A DNA stretch of 64,000 bases. Origin: Motacilla alba alba. Lineage: Eukaryota > Chordata > Aves > Passeriformes > Motacillidae. The stretch spans positions 31,641,129-31,705,128 of the forward strand of contig NC_052016.1 of assembly GCF_015832195.1 (NCBI RefSeq), in the 5' to 3' direction. Both the position numbers and the translations under genes were made by a program. How positions within the stretch are numbered: the stretch's first letter is position 1; each line of letters opens with the position of its first letter. The notes under the pieces were generated by a model. That model did no database searches. It was given only the letters and a program-made list of their open reading frames with translations, and was not told where the DNA came from. Shown here piece after piece: positions 49,112 to 61,449 of the stretch.

Positions 49112-49651
49112 TATTATATTTCCGTAGCAGTTAAAAAATGATACAGTGGCATTAATTACTACATAGTCACATCTCATAACCTCATGGCAGGGGTGGAAAG
49201 ACTTCTCATTTATAGTCACCAGTCAACATACAGAGTGGAAGGGTCAATTGGTCATTCCATGCTCGGTTTGATGGCTGTAAAGCTACTAGTCATTCCAAAC
49301 ACAGGAAAAAACACTTTTCATTTTCCTATATGATTTAAACACTTAAATCTCGTTAACTCACAGGCATGTAGTAGCTACTCTATGTCCTTAAAGCACCATA
49401 ATCCACTGCATCAAAAATGTAATGGATCTGACATGCAGAAGAACAGGCAACTGGAGCAGACAAAAAATCATTTAACTGAGAAACCCAAGTCCCACTGCCA
49501 ATAGTAGTTGCTAAGGGAAAGAGGGGTAAGAACACTTTCATCTGTAAGCATTCTGCTACAGCCTAACAAGACATCAGAGAGGCAGACACAGAAACTCTCC
49601 AGTTTTGAAAAGAGAGAAAGTGGTGAAAGTGGTTTTTGTTGGGTGTTTTTT

Positions 49652-49674
49652 TTTGTTTGTTTGTTTGTTTGTTT
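49652..49674. repeat. (TTTG)n microsatellite
   Basis: Five to six TTTG units after a T-rich lead-in, probably length-variable. Confidence 0.9.
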
Positions 49675-52228
49675 CAGCAAAGAGAGAAATGAAGCACAGG
49701 ACTAATTATGGACAACTGCATTTAGTTTGGAGTATCTCTTACCTGACATTCATAGTTTATACCTTTTGTATAAAAGGCCCATATGTTCCATGTCACTGCA
49801 GAAAGAAATAATCTTAACAGAAAATTGCAACACCCAAATAAAATCCTCCTTCTCTAATGAAATAGCATTCCCTACTTTATCCCCAACACAAAAGAAGTGT
49901 AAGCTGGGACTCCAAAGAACCAGGGTGGGCTCAGACACTTGGCTATCCAGTAGAAGCAATGCATCAACATTTCAGATGCAGCAGAATGTTCACCAACTCA
50001 CGTAAGATATTGAAGGTATTGTCTGTGTATTTGAGGGAGGGGTAAATGGGGAGTTGGTCTGTGGCACTGAATCTATCTTGGCCTGCCATCATTTGCATTC
50101 TTTGTCCTTCCCAGTATTTCCTCTCACATCTAATTATCTCCGCAGCTCCCAAGTTTTTTGTTTTAAGCACTTCACACCCCCTGGACACTCAACATTGAGA
50201 TCTTACTGAACATTAAACAAGCAGATTGCCATCATTGTCTTTAAATAGGTACTAACCTAGCAGATACAAAACTTATTCTCCACCTACTTATTAGAATTTG
50301 CATGTTAAAGCAGCATGCACATTCCTAACAAGCTTCCAAACGGGGTACTGGAAGTAAGCAGATTCATTCTACAGGTAAATGTATAATCAGCTGGCCTTAA
50401 GTTGACTGAAGCCCATGTCCCAAAATACAGAGGGTTTGCTATGGATATAATGTAATTACCCCACAACAAGCAAAGGCCAAAACATGGGAAGATAAACTCA
50501 TGACTGACTTCAAGAGGTGTTTTACTTGAGTAAGGACAATGAAATTCAGGGCTTTAGTCACAAAAGAGCAGAGCTATTGAAAAACAGAAACAGAGAAAAA
50601 AAATCAGACAACACAATTTATGGGGGAAGGATAAGAATAAACAGGAAAATGAATAGGGAGCAGGAGAACCAAGGAAGTGCAGGTTTCAAAGCACACTAGT
50701 ATTTAACACGGCAAAAGAAGTAACTGAATCTACTGACATCTGCCAGGAAAACGCCAAGATGCTGGTAAAGTCTCCTCACAGCCACACACTTTTGCTGTTA
50801 GGTTCTGATAGGAGGACAATGACATGAGCTCTACTACTGTCACTCTAGAGAGCATTCCACTGGGAACAACTTCAGATGGAGAAATAATGGACTTTCTCCC
50901 AGACCTGAGTATATCTGAATAAAGGTTTGAAACCTATTACATACCCAGTACAAAATGGAAGAGTATTTAAAACAGACACATTCTGCCTAACTCAAATAAA
51001 TTTAAACCAGTTGATTAAGAATATTACTTCAATTCATACAAAAAGTAACATCCATCTTTTAAAGCTTGTTCTCCTATTTCTACATTGTACTTGGCAGAAG
51101 TATGTCCATATTCAGTTATTTTGTCTTAAGTCAGTGATGGGATCCTGCTGTCCTGATATTGATGAGAATGAAATTTATAATCTTCAAATACTTCATTCAA
51201 CTATTATTTAAGAAATATTATTACTTAAATGAGACACTCCCTCCCCACAAGAATGCTCATAAAAATATATGCCTTATTTAAAAAAAAAATTGATTTTCTG
51301 TGTCCAAATTTTCTAACAATCTATAGGTGTGTTCAGTCATCCTTACCACAGGGGAAGAAAGTAAGTAGGAATTTATGCCTGACAGAAATCCTTCAAGTGA
51401 CAAAGATCCTAATTTTGACTTCAGTGTAAATATTCACAGGATTTGGCCTATGCTTTGCAGAGTTGACTGGGTTTCAAGTTTGCTATTACTCAGATAATAG
51501 TTTTGCTAGAAGCTTAAGAGCTCTTAGAAGAACTGGAGGGAATGAGTTTGACAAGAGATCAAAGAGATCAATTACTATTGCGTCCCCTGGACTTTAAGCG
51601 TCCAGTGGACACCAGCTGGCTGGGCAGAAAATGAGAATTAAAACAGCTTAGTTTTAGAATACTAACATACAAAGTAGAATAATTATTTCCTCCCAAAAAT
51701 ATGGATGGAGTTTATATTCTCATTTCTTATGTAATGGAGTTTTCCTAATGTTCACCGTTTATAAAAAATACTTGTTTGCAATGTTTCCCTATAAAACGGA
51801 TATACCCAATTTCAATTTCTAATCAGAAAAACCATGCAGATGTTACTAATAGGACAAATGTTGGAATGCTTGCCCAGGATTTAGGCTGTCCACTGTTACA
51901 GACACAATGTGAGTAAGACCCCCCCATGACATTTAGCTGATAAGTCTGGAGAAGTCGGGTCAGGAACCTTGATCATAAACAGAAATTTACAGGCTGTGCA
52001 GCCTCATAACATTCATGTCTCAAGTCTATTTCTCTGTTTTCTATGCATTGACCTTTTTTTTCTTCCCATTGAAAAGGAAGGGAACCAGGAAAAAAAAAAA
52101 AGAAACAAGCTCATAACAGAGTTGTTCTAAATCTCTCCAAAGAAGCAGACACAACAAATTCCTCAGATTGAATCTCAGGTGAAAGCTCCTTGCTCCAGTT
52201 GAGTAGTCCTAAACAAGAGAAGCCATGC

Positions 52229-52249
52229 TTTTTTTTTTTTTTTTTTTTT
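52229..52249. repeat. T21 homopolymer
   Basis: Twenty-one consecutive T. On the minus strand this is a poly(A), but no retroposed body is recognisable next to it. Confidence 0.9.
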
Positions 52250-53849
52250 CCGTATGCTGCAACAAACTAGCCTTTAAATTTATATTTACTCCAGTAAATT
52301 GTTCTTACTTTAACCAGTGATTTCGCTAGCTAGCAATAATTTTGGAGTGTTGCTCAGAGGACATCTCTTTGCTTTGCTAACTACCTGTTATGATGTGTAA
52401 GTCACTGCAGAATTTTGCCATGTAAATTCTGAAAGGAATTTGCAGCTCTGAAACAATTTTGAAATATTTTTTCAAATTCTATGCTGTCAAAACTCAATGA
52501 AACTGCAAAAAGCACAAAACATCTATAAACACTGCTGCTGGCTACACAAAAAGCTGCAAAGAGTAAGCGTTAAGAGCAGGAAAACACTGTTAATTAATAA
52601 GCATTGTTTCTTGAAGCATAATACCCCTACCTGGGAACTACACATTCCTACCTATACATCATATCAATATTACAGGGCTAAATATCTCTAGGAAAAAAAA
52701 ACAAAAACAAAAAGATAAACAACAAACAAGGTACTCATTGCTTAGAATCTATCTGCAGATGTTCAACTAACAACTTAACTTTTCCCTTCTTTCAGCACAG
52801 AGTGGAACTGTGAGCATTACAAAGATTGAATTTCTTTTCATAAAAAGTTAAAGGGTAATACTCAGTAGAAGCCAATAATAATTTTGTGTCAAAATATCTA
52901 CATAATAAGAACACCACTGTGATGGTAAATTTCCATCTTGCACATTAAATACTAGTTTAGTCAAGCTTCTCCTATGCCTGTGGCTTGGGCAATGCCCTGC
53001 TCAGGAAACTCAGGATAAATTTCTCCTCGGATTATTCTGGTGTGAGTTAGCCCAACAAAAGGGATTTTTATTCTGATATGGCTCAACCAAAAAAGTACTC
53101 CAGACAGATATTCAAGGAAAACAGAAAATACCCCACAAACACACCACCATTATGAATTCAAATTTAAAGTATTTACAGGATTAAGCAGTAACAGCACTGA
53201 CATGATAACACATAGTATGGCCTCATCCTGCAAGCCTCTCATCTGAATAATCCTAACTAAGTGTGTGCAGTCCCCTGGAGCAATTGTTAGGTGCAGAAGA
53301 CTATGAAATTTGGGAGGGAACAGATAAAAAAGCTGAAGCACGGAGCAACAACATGACTCACTTAAAATTCTACAGAAAACAAATAGAAATTCATAAATTA
53401 AACTGATTCTGACTTTTAATCTTGTCTGTGGGACTCAAGATCTATCCCATGAGAATAAGTATAAAAAAGCAAAAGCAAACCCTCCCTTGACATTTTATTA
53501 TATTTCTATAGTTGTCTCAATATACCAGATCAATTGCATTTGAAAATGCAGCTATTAAACCATAAGTAGACCATCTTTGGAGCCTTTGTTTGTCAATTGC
53601 ATCAAACAACAATTCTTCTGCAGACAAGAAATCAGACTGTATTTTTACAATAATTGCAAGTCATTTCTAGGAAGAAAGAGGTAGCAACAATACCCAAGGA
53701 AATAAAATAACACACTTTTGTGCTTTCCCATCAAACCCGATAGTGGTAGGGGTTTAAATCAGTCAGAGGCAGCTACGCATGAGAGATTGCATTCTGCAGG
53801 CTCTATCAGTCAGAAGTCAAGGATACACGTCCATGATTTATCATACTTT

Positions 53850-54170
53850 TCATGGTAATTAGCTAGAGTGCCATTTTGCTTCCAGTAGCATCACTCAACT
53901 TTCTTTTTTAATTTGGTCTTTTTTTCTGCAAATGAATTTACATATTTCTCAGTCTCTCATCCCCTACTATGTTTTATTTATGAATATAGGCCTTGCTGAT
54001 GGTAACTTTATTGTGAAGAAAGTAGTAATTAGTGTACCTATCTGCTAAGTTAATCCCCTTCCCACAATGTCTGCAGAGAAGTTTAAGTAACAGTTTGCAG
54101 TCAATATTAGGTTTAATTATGCTTAATGAGGGGAACTATCTCTGTTTACTAACTGCACCTAGGTGTGTAG
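53850..54170. promoter_or_regulatory. Candidate conserved non-coding element
   Basis: AT-rich, non-repetitive sequence with GGTAATTAGCTAGAG, AAGTAGTAATTAGTGTACC, CTAAGTTAATCCCC, GTCAATATTAGGTTTAATTA and GCTTAATGAGGGG. TAATTA and TAATCC words suggest homeodomain (including OTX/PITX-type TAATCC) binding. Conservation is untested. Confidence 0.3.
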
Positions 54171-57100
54171 CTTCTATATGAGTTTTTCTTCCAACCTCAT
54201 TCCACACTGTTAATAGTGCCACTGTGCAGGGTACTTGTGGTGCTTTAATCCATAAAACTTCTCCAGGAGAGCCAAGCAAGTGAGGCACCTGTTACAATAC
54301 ACGTTCAGAGGGAGCAGAATGGCCTTAAAACAATGACAGCTTTGTGTAAGGAAAAAGTTCTACCATCTCACATTTAGTGGATGCAGTGCACTGGAGAAAA
54401 GAAGCTGAAAAGCTTATTTTCAGCCCACAGATGTTCCTCAAGGTCCTCCTCTTAAATACTAAACTAAACTAAAACATTTTTCCCTGATTTTCAGGGATAA
54501 TCCGCTTGAATATTTTCTGTAAGAGTTACTGTGATCTTTTACCTTATTGAAAGCTGTGTTAAAAATTAATACCCTGAAGTTGTACAAATGAATGAGGACT
54601 TCTAGTTGTATTTCATGGGCAGATATCTTCCATAACTGAAGAGATTCTAGAGGCAACTGAAGATGATACCAATGTTGTCTTAGAACTCTCTACCAGCAAG
54701 AGGTCAAAAGCAAAGCCTCAGACTGAAACCCAGTTCTACTTCAACTGCTCTGTTTTCAGCATCTGTGTAATATTGTTGCTTCAGTCAGTCTTCCTAATGT
54801 GAAGATCTAAATTTCAGTTTACTTCAGTACTTTTTGCCATAACATTTTCCTTTGTGATTTCATGTATTATCCCCTTAAGAAAAACATGCAATGGGAATTT
54901 TTAATACATATTTATAGCTACTTATTTAAAATGTACCTTCCAAAATCTTTGATTCCCTAGGATGCATAGATTTACAGGGTTTTGTGTGTGTGCACAAGGG
55001 ACCAAGTTTGCTGGAGAAGTGCTGAAAAACAAAGCTGTTTGATTTCCAATAAGAAATGGAAGTGGAACACAGAGAAAAATTGTTCTGTAAATGGAGAGGT
55101 TACTTCATTTGATTTTTTCAAAGCAGTAAAAAGTGAGTTCTGCATTTCATTCATATCAGAGAAATGTGACATTTCCTCAGACATAGCTTAGGGGTTTTTT
55201 CTTTTTTTTTTTTGCTCTAGTGAGCACTCTGCATGAGTCCACCCATTCCCTCCTTATTTTTGCCATTGGCAAGCCTTCAAGAAAAAAAAGTCTCTGGTTA
55301 GAAAATTGATCAAAAAAGCAGGAAAAACTTCTGCTAAATCACGCTTTTTGTTTTTTAAAAAAACCACACATTTTATGATTACTTGATTGACAAAACAGAA
55401 GTAAAGTAACAATTTATTTAAAGGCTAAACTCTGTAATTCTGCAAGCTATATCCAGATCAACTGTACATAGCTTTGACTGTACAGGTTTCAAAATTTAAG
55501 CTCAAGGCTTATATGTACTTTTCCTACAACATGTCAAACTAACCCTAACACCCATATTACCAGATGTTAAGGAAAAGGTTTCTAAAGGAGAAGTGCGATT
55601 TTTTAACTGATGCTTTTCCCTCTCAACACAATATTCAAAAAAATGTGATCTGAAAATGTAAATACAAGTTTAACTACTCTGTAAAACTGTTAATAGCTAC
55701 ATAAGAAAGAAAATACACCTGTTTTCAAAGTGAAAAAATACCTGTTTTCAATATATTCTTCCTTTTGCTGTTTAAGGCATCAATATTTAGATAAACATGG
55801 AGTTCATTATGAGATGGAAATTATTTACAGGCACATATATTCTTCAGAAAATTGATGAGATTTTGTACCCAAGAAGAGAGAAAAGAGCTCATGACACTTC
55901 TTTAATACAAAGTGCAGCATCCTAAAACACTACAGAATGACTCTGAGAATCTGAAAAACTTAAAGAAATCATAATTTAAAGGCTACATTATGGAAACTCC
56001 AACGGGAGAATGAAAACAGCACTTAATACAACAACACCAGGAGAGGGCATATTCAAGTTACTTCTCACCTGCTGCTGCCTTTCAGTAGTGGCATAAACAA
56101 AGCTTGGGTAACTGAACATTAATCTATTTTACTAAAGCACAATCCCAGAGATAACAGGATCACCTGTAGGCCATGGACGTTCAGTGTACATACACGAGCA
56201 ACTGTCTCCTCAAAAATCCACAGGAAGCTCTCCAAACCACAGGAAGCAGATCTGCCTGAGAGATAGATGGATGGGGGCATTTTACAAAAATCTGTGCAGC
56301 TCTCCTCCCTAGACAACTGCTTGGGAAAAAAGTTCCACATTTTTCTGAAGAGCCTGAGAGCATGGTGGGCTTACTTATTTTGATCAATTTGGATAACTAG
56401 GTTTTTCACATTGCAATGTTGCCTCCACACATCTCTCTGCCCAGAGTCGCCAATTATAATGAAGAATAGTGGGAGGATGAAGATTTTAAAAACTAATTGC
56501 AAAATAACGAAAGAAAAGCTGTTTCTCAAACACAAAGAGTTTGCTTAGGTAAAAAACATTTTTTCCACGATCTAGAGAGGTTTAGTTACCTCTAAATGAA
56601 CAAATTTAGTATAATGCAGTATAATGTCTTGGAAAAGAGAAAGATGCTTTTTCTTGATGACCTCTGAAGTCATGATAAGAGTCTCCAGTCTTGGTGGAGG
56701 AGATAACCTGAGAATGATTCAGTCTGGTGGCTCCTGGAATCTCAAGGAAGCTTGACGTTTATATGGAAAAAATGCATCTCATGTTTATAGTCCAGCCAGG
56801 AAGGTGGGATTGAAACACTATGTTTCAGCCACACACCAAACAAACTGTTAAATTATAACTTACAAGAGAACACTTAGACAGAGATACTGACATCTTGGGG
56901 CAGTCCCATCTCATAAAAAAAAACCCCAAACATTTAAATGTGCCTATAAACATAATTGTAAAGATATTTTAATTCAGAGGAAGGAAAAAGTTTCAGACCA
57001 AAGTTCTGCAGCTAATGACCACAATTCAGGTTTATAAGACATTGATAATTAAAATGCTCTGTAAGTGATTAAGGAGCAAGATTTCTTGCTTCTTTTTTCT

Positions 57101-57730
57101 TTTTTCAATATTGATTTCTCACCAGAAAAAATACAAGTTTTCAGCTGCTTTTCTCTCAGAAGAGCCTCTGCCTACTTTCATGAATTCTCTCTGCCATCCT
57201 AAAGATATGCTTTTGGAAGGCATAGAGACTTGTATAATCCCCCAAGTCCTATTAATATCAGTAAGAATGATACAAGTTTAATTCCAAAGACCCAAAGTGA
57301 ATGACTAAAATGGCCTCAAAGCTGTTTTTCAGATACAAAATGGTCTATCTCATCTTCTTGCACTCCAATGTGCTGCTGCCACAGAAGTGGTCCAGCTCCC
57401 ACGGCTGCTGACTTCTTGCCGTCTCATTTTGTTGTCTGCTATTTCACTTGTGGTGCAGGAGAAATTTGGGTTGGTCTTTTAATAACCCACACTTCTGAGA
57501 ACACTGAGGTATGCAGGAAGCTATGCAGGAATGCTACTCTGCTCATCAAACTACTATATAACTAAGGGCTGGCTTTGACTGGAAGGCTTACTAAAAGAAC
57601 AACAAAAGCACCTGGAAGGTGTTCAGCAGCACAGTGTCCCCACAGAAATGTCTGATTCAGGTCTAACAGGAAAACAGATGTCCTTCTACTCCAGGAGAGG
57701 ACAGGGAGAGAAAGAGGGAGATACTAACAT
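54171..57730. other. Non-coding stretch
   Basis: T-rich run at 55194-55214. No coding or RNA gene is recognised. Confidence 0.55.
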
Positions 57731-57811
57731 AGAAAGAGAGAGAGAAAGAAATAGAGAAAGAGAAAAGAAGAGAAATAAAGAGAAGGAAAGAGGAAGGGAG
57801 GAAGGGAGGGA
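57731..57811. repeat. Long near-homopurine (GA-rich) tract
   Basis: About 80 bases of A and G with two T interruptions (57752, 57777). AGAGAGAGAAAG passes into GAAAAGAAGAG and then AGGAAGGGAGGAAGGGAGGG. Such tracts can form triplex (H-DNA) when they have mirror symmetry, and they vary in length. Confidence 0.92.
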
Positions 57812-58102
57812 ATTATTTCACCATACTACTCAGTGAAAGATGTATCTCCTGAACTTTGCTGGACACAATAACATTCGAAGTTAAAATATTGAACCATCAG
57901 ATGGAGGATTCAGCTCTCTCTTTTACAATTAATTCCCTGTCAAGCACATTCTACTTTTAGAGAAAAATAGGGAAGCCAAGTCTTCTCTGTTTTAAAGACA
58001 ATGGAACAGAAATTGGCCAGGAGAAGAAGCAAAAAAAGTCACTGTCTTGAGCTATCCACTGAAGAAAATTAACTTTCCCAAAACAAACATCAGAGATATT
58101 AA

Positions 58103-58303
58103 AGATCAGTACTTCAATCTGTCTGGACACCTGAATGTGACATCTGGACAGCAAAATTGCTATTTATCCTTTCCAAAGAACGTAAGCTGAGTCACGGGCA
58201 CAGAACAAAGAATTCAAAGTCAAATTATGTTCCATGTGGCAAAAGTGGCAAGTGTCACCTGTGCCACATCATTCAGATACTACCAGATGATCTGCAGACC
58301 AGA
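58103..58303 (+). pseudogene. Short open frame with a Cys-rich motif, possible Penelope-like element fragment
   Basis: The frame is open for 67 codons without an ATG, between TAA at 58100 and TGA at 58304. It contains NYVPCGKSGKCHLCHIIQ (58223-58276): Cys-x5-Cys-x2-Cys after Val-Pro. A Pro-Cys-Gly...Cys-x-x-Cys-x-x-Ile motif is characteristic of the linker between reverse transcriptase and GIY-YIG endonuclease in Penelope-like retroelements. Neither domain is visible around it: upstream codons are interrupted and nothing GIY-YIG-like follows. Chance is a serious alternative. Confidence 0.25.
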
Positions 58304-58306
58304 TGA

Positions 58307-61300
58307 AGAAGAAAATGAGAATGACTGAAAGGTTCTTCTTGGCTTTGACCCCGGCACACATCTGATCAAAAACCATGGTAAGCTAAATATCTTGTTCTGA
58401 ATCTCAAAAAACTTCCCTGGCATATACTTCTTGCCCCCACTTTTTCACTCTCAGTGAAGAGGGACGTTATCTTTTTGATAGAGGAGGTATCAGGTCGTGG
58501 CCCCTGGCAAATCAACATGAAGCACAGGCCACACAATTCAAATGTGCTCTAAGAAAGAGAAATTTAGCATCCTGAAACTCCATGCTTAAAGCACTGAATG
58601 AGAAAACCAGTGTGTTGATTTAAGAGGCCAATCCTTTCACATTCATGATCAAAAACAGTAAAGGAGGAAGAGCAAAATATTACCTGTGACTTATACCTCA
58701 AACCAGGCACACTGGCCTGGCACTGTTAGTTTTACTAGAATATCTGCTGGATAACACAACAGACATGCATGCACATAAACATAAACACACATGCACACAC
58801 AATACTGAACTCTGGGTTCAGGCTCTGGTGACCCATGTCCCTCAGGCACAAATCAGCTATGAAGGAACAGGAAAAAGGCAGTGTAATGGTTAACTAGCCC
58901 AGTGGGCTATTATTCATCACAAGCAGAGAAACAGCAGGGCAGGCTGCAGTGCTGGTCCCCCCTCTCCCTGAAATGCTACTGGATGGCTGGATCTAATTCA
59001 GCAGTGAAAAAAAACCAGCAAATGTAGTGTCAACAGAAGAAAGAAGCTGAATTTCACTTCCTGGAGCTGCAAGTAAAGGAGGACTTCTGCATGGAAGCAG
59101 AGATTTCCTGTGAAGTTTGATGTTGAAAGAACATGACAGACAGTATCAACACTTATCAAACATGAATGCATAGGTTTTGGTAGGATTAACAAGGCTACTG
59201 GTATCAGATCTGTGCAACTATTCCCTATACAGGAACAACTGATCAATTCTTGTGGCAACTGGCCAAGTGTCAGTGTTGGAAGCTGCAACCATGGCACCAG
59301 GACTGCAACAGAGGGTTAAAGTACATCCATTCAGGTGAAAGACTAAACCAGGAGAATTCCTATAGCCTATCAGGAAAATTCCCTCAAATACTTCCAAATC
59401 TTTCCAAGTCTCTTACAGCAGTGCATTAAAAGTGAACATACCAGAACACCCACTGTATCTCTTCCAGTGCTACCTCAGTAAGCATTTTGTAGAAAGGCAA
59501 TACACTACTGCCTGGACTTCAGTTTGAAAAGACAAATTTTATCTGCTTTCTTCCTAGTTTCCAATGATTTAACTTCATCAGCCACAGCAGAAATGACAAT
59601 CAAAAATTTGGGTTTATTTTTTATGTTTCAGCAAAAGCATTGGCGTTTTTATTTAAGAAGACCTTGAAATACATGGTTTAGAAAAAACACACCAAAAAAA
59701 CCCCAGATTCTTGCTTTCCTTAAACTCACTTTCCCCCTGAAAGGTTTTGCTCTGGGTGCGGATAATTAATTTACTTTCATTATTTTGAAGGGCTTCTGTT
59801 TGAGTGGGTAGAAATCAAGTATCCACAACACCAAAGTAGGTCCTAGAATTAGTTGTTGTAAACAAAATGTTCTGCTGCAGTGGCCCAAATCTGCACAAGC
59901 AGTAAGACTTGAGTATTTTGGCATTTTCACAAAGAGCACCCAGATCCATGAGAACATATTATAGGACTTAACATAAAATATGGACAGATCATGTCTTTCT
60001 AATCAGGAACTTCAGCTGTTACCCTTTATTGGATGTTTCAGTCCAGATAGCTTTCTGGTTAATGAGGTACACACACTAAAAACAAAAAGAAGAAGAAAAC
60101 AAGCCAAGAAAGTCCTAGGAAAACTTCAGATGGAAGCATCTAGACATAGTTGTGTGCACACATCCACAGAGAGAAGAAGAGGAATCCAGGGAAAATGCAC
60201 AGGATTATCACTTTACAGTCAGTGCACACTGACTTGAACAAGGATTCAAAAAATAAAAACATCTAACATTTAAATCCCAGGCTGCATATTCAGTGACACC
60301 CTTTTTCTCATCAGTGTATGTACACTAAAAACCAAAACCCCAGCAGCTAAACATCTACAGCTTTGTGGAATTTCAGTTCTCGATCTCATGGCAAAGCTAC
60401 CATCCAAATGCTCCACTGTATCCACAGGCTTCTACTACCACATTCTGATTTAAGGACACAAATGCGAGAAAATTAAAGCCAAAGACAGAGCAAGCAGATG
60501 AAATGAAGAGTCTGTGCTACCCATCTCTTCAGAGATACAAAGATGTGATGTAGGCATCTGGAGAAACAGAAAATACCTCCTCTGGTATGTCTCATTCCAT
60601 AGGTCTCCCCATTTTCAAACTGCATTCCTGTGCTTTGCACAAACTTCCACATACCTTTGTAGCTCATCTTCACTGTTGCCCATAGTAAATACCCAGTATT
60701 TACAGGTAAGCCTGCAGACTTGTTCCTCCATGAAGGTAAACAAGAGAGGAAGGAAAATGTTATGAAGAAAAGTAGGAAACAATGCTCCACTTACTTGTCT
60801 GTGGTTGGTAGCTATATCTTAGGAATAGTTGCTTTAAAATAAAAGTTGTTATTGAGCTTTGGTTTAAAAATCTCTGCCAGTTTTGACATTCAGGTGAAGG
60901 TATTGCTGCTGGCTCCAGAATAATTTGCATATCTTATCACTAAATAAAATGTCTGAGGTGTGCACCAATCTGATGAAATTATAAACAGGAGTCCACACAA
61001 GTACACATACCTTCCTGTTTGATTTCTGTCCTTTTCACTCCTCTATAATAAATCATATGATATCTCATTCTACCTGGAGGTTTAACTCTGCTTATAAAAA
61101 GGAAAATGTTAGAAGCCTATTCTTACCCATACTTTACAGCTGAGAACATGACAAAAGTAATTTTGGGGAGCAAGCAGGAAGCTTATTTTGCTACCATTCA
61201 TCTCTTTTATTGATACAAAATTAGTGGAAAATCCCATGTATTTATGAATTTTTAAAAATAATTTCCCACCCCAAAAGTAAATTAATAAATTAAACTACAC

Positions 61301-61377
61301 CTCTTTTACTACAAAGACAAATATACATGCCTAACTTTATGTCCTGCAATTAATCTCATGTATTTCAACAGGATTAC
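58307..61377. other. Non-coding stretch
   Basis: No gene is recognised. Short CA/CATG-rich sequence lies near 58768-58801, and an octamer ATTTGCAT at 60923-60930. A possible very short MIR-like word (TTACCCATACTTTACAGCTG, about 61123) is too small to call. Confidence 0.55.
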
Positions 61378-61449
61378 TCATAGTGCTGTAAGTGCTGTAA
61401 GTGAAATACATGTGTAAATCCTTGCAGAATCATGGCCTGAATTTCCAGC
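61378..61449. mobile_element. Possible ancient sauropsid repeat fragment
   Basis: ATTACTCATAGTGCTGTAAG, then ATACATGTGTAAATCCTTGC and AGAATCATGGCCTGA resembles an old palindromic repeat ('actactcatgtgcttaaagt', 'gctttgctgaatcggggcc'). A 9-bp tandem duplication (AGTGCTGTA twice, 61382-61399) sits inside it. Confidence 0.35.

Larger units (their letters stand above)
49112..53849. other. Long non-coding stretch with simple repeats
   Basis: No gene is recognised. Simple sequence: (TTTG)n at 49652-49674, A12 at about 52090-52101 and T21 at 52229-52249. Octamers ATTTGCAT at 50091-50098 and 50296-50303 are about 205 bp apart. Confidence 0.55.
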
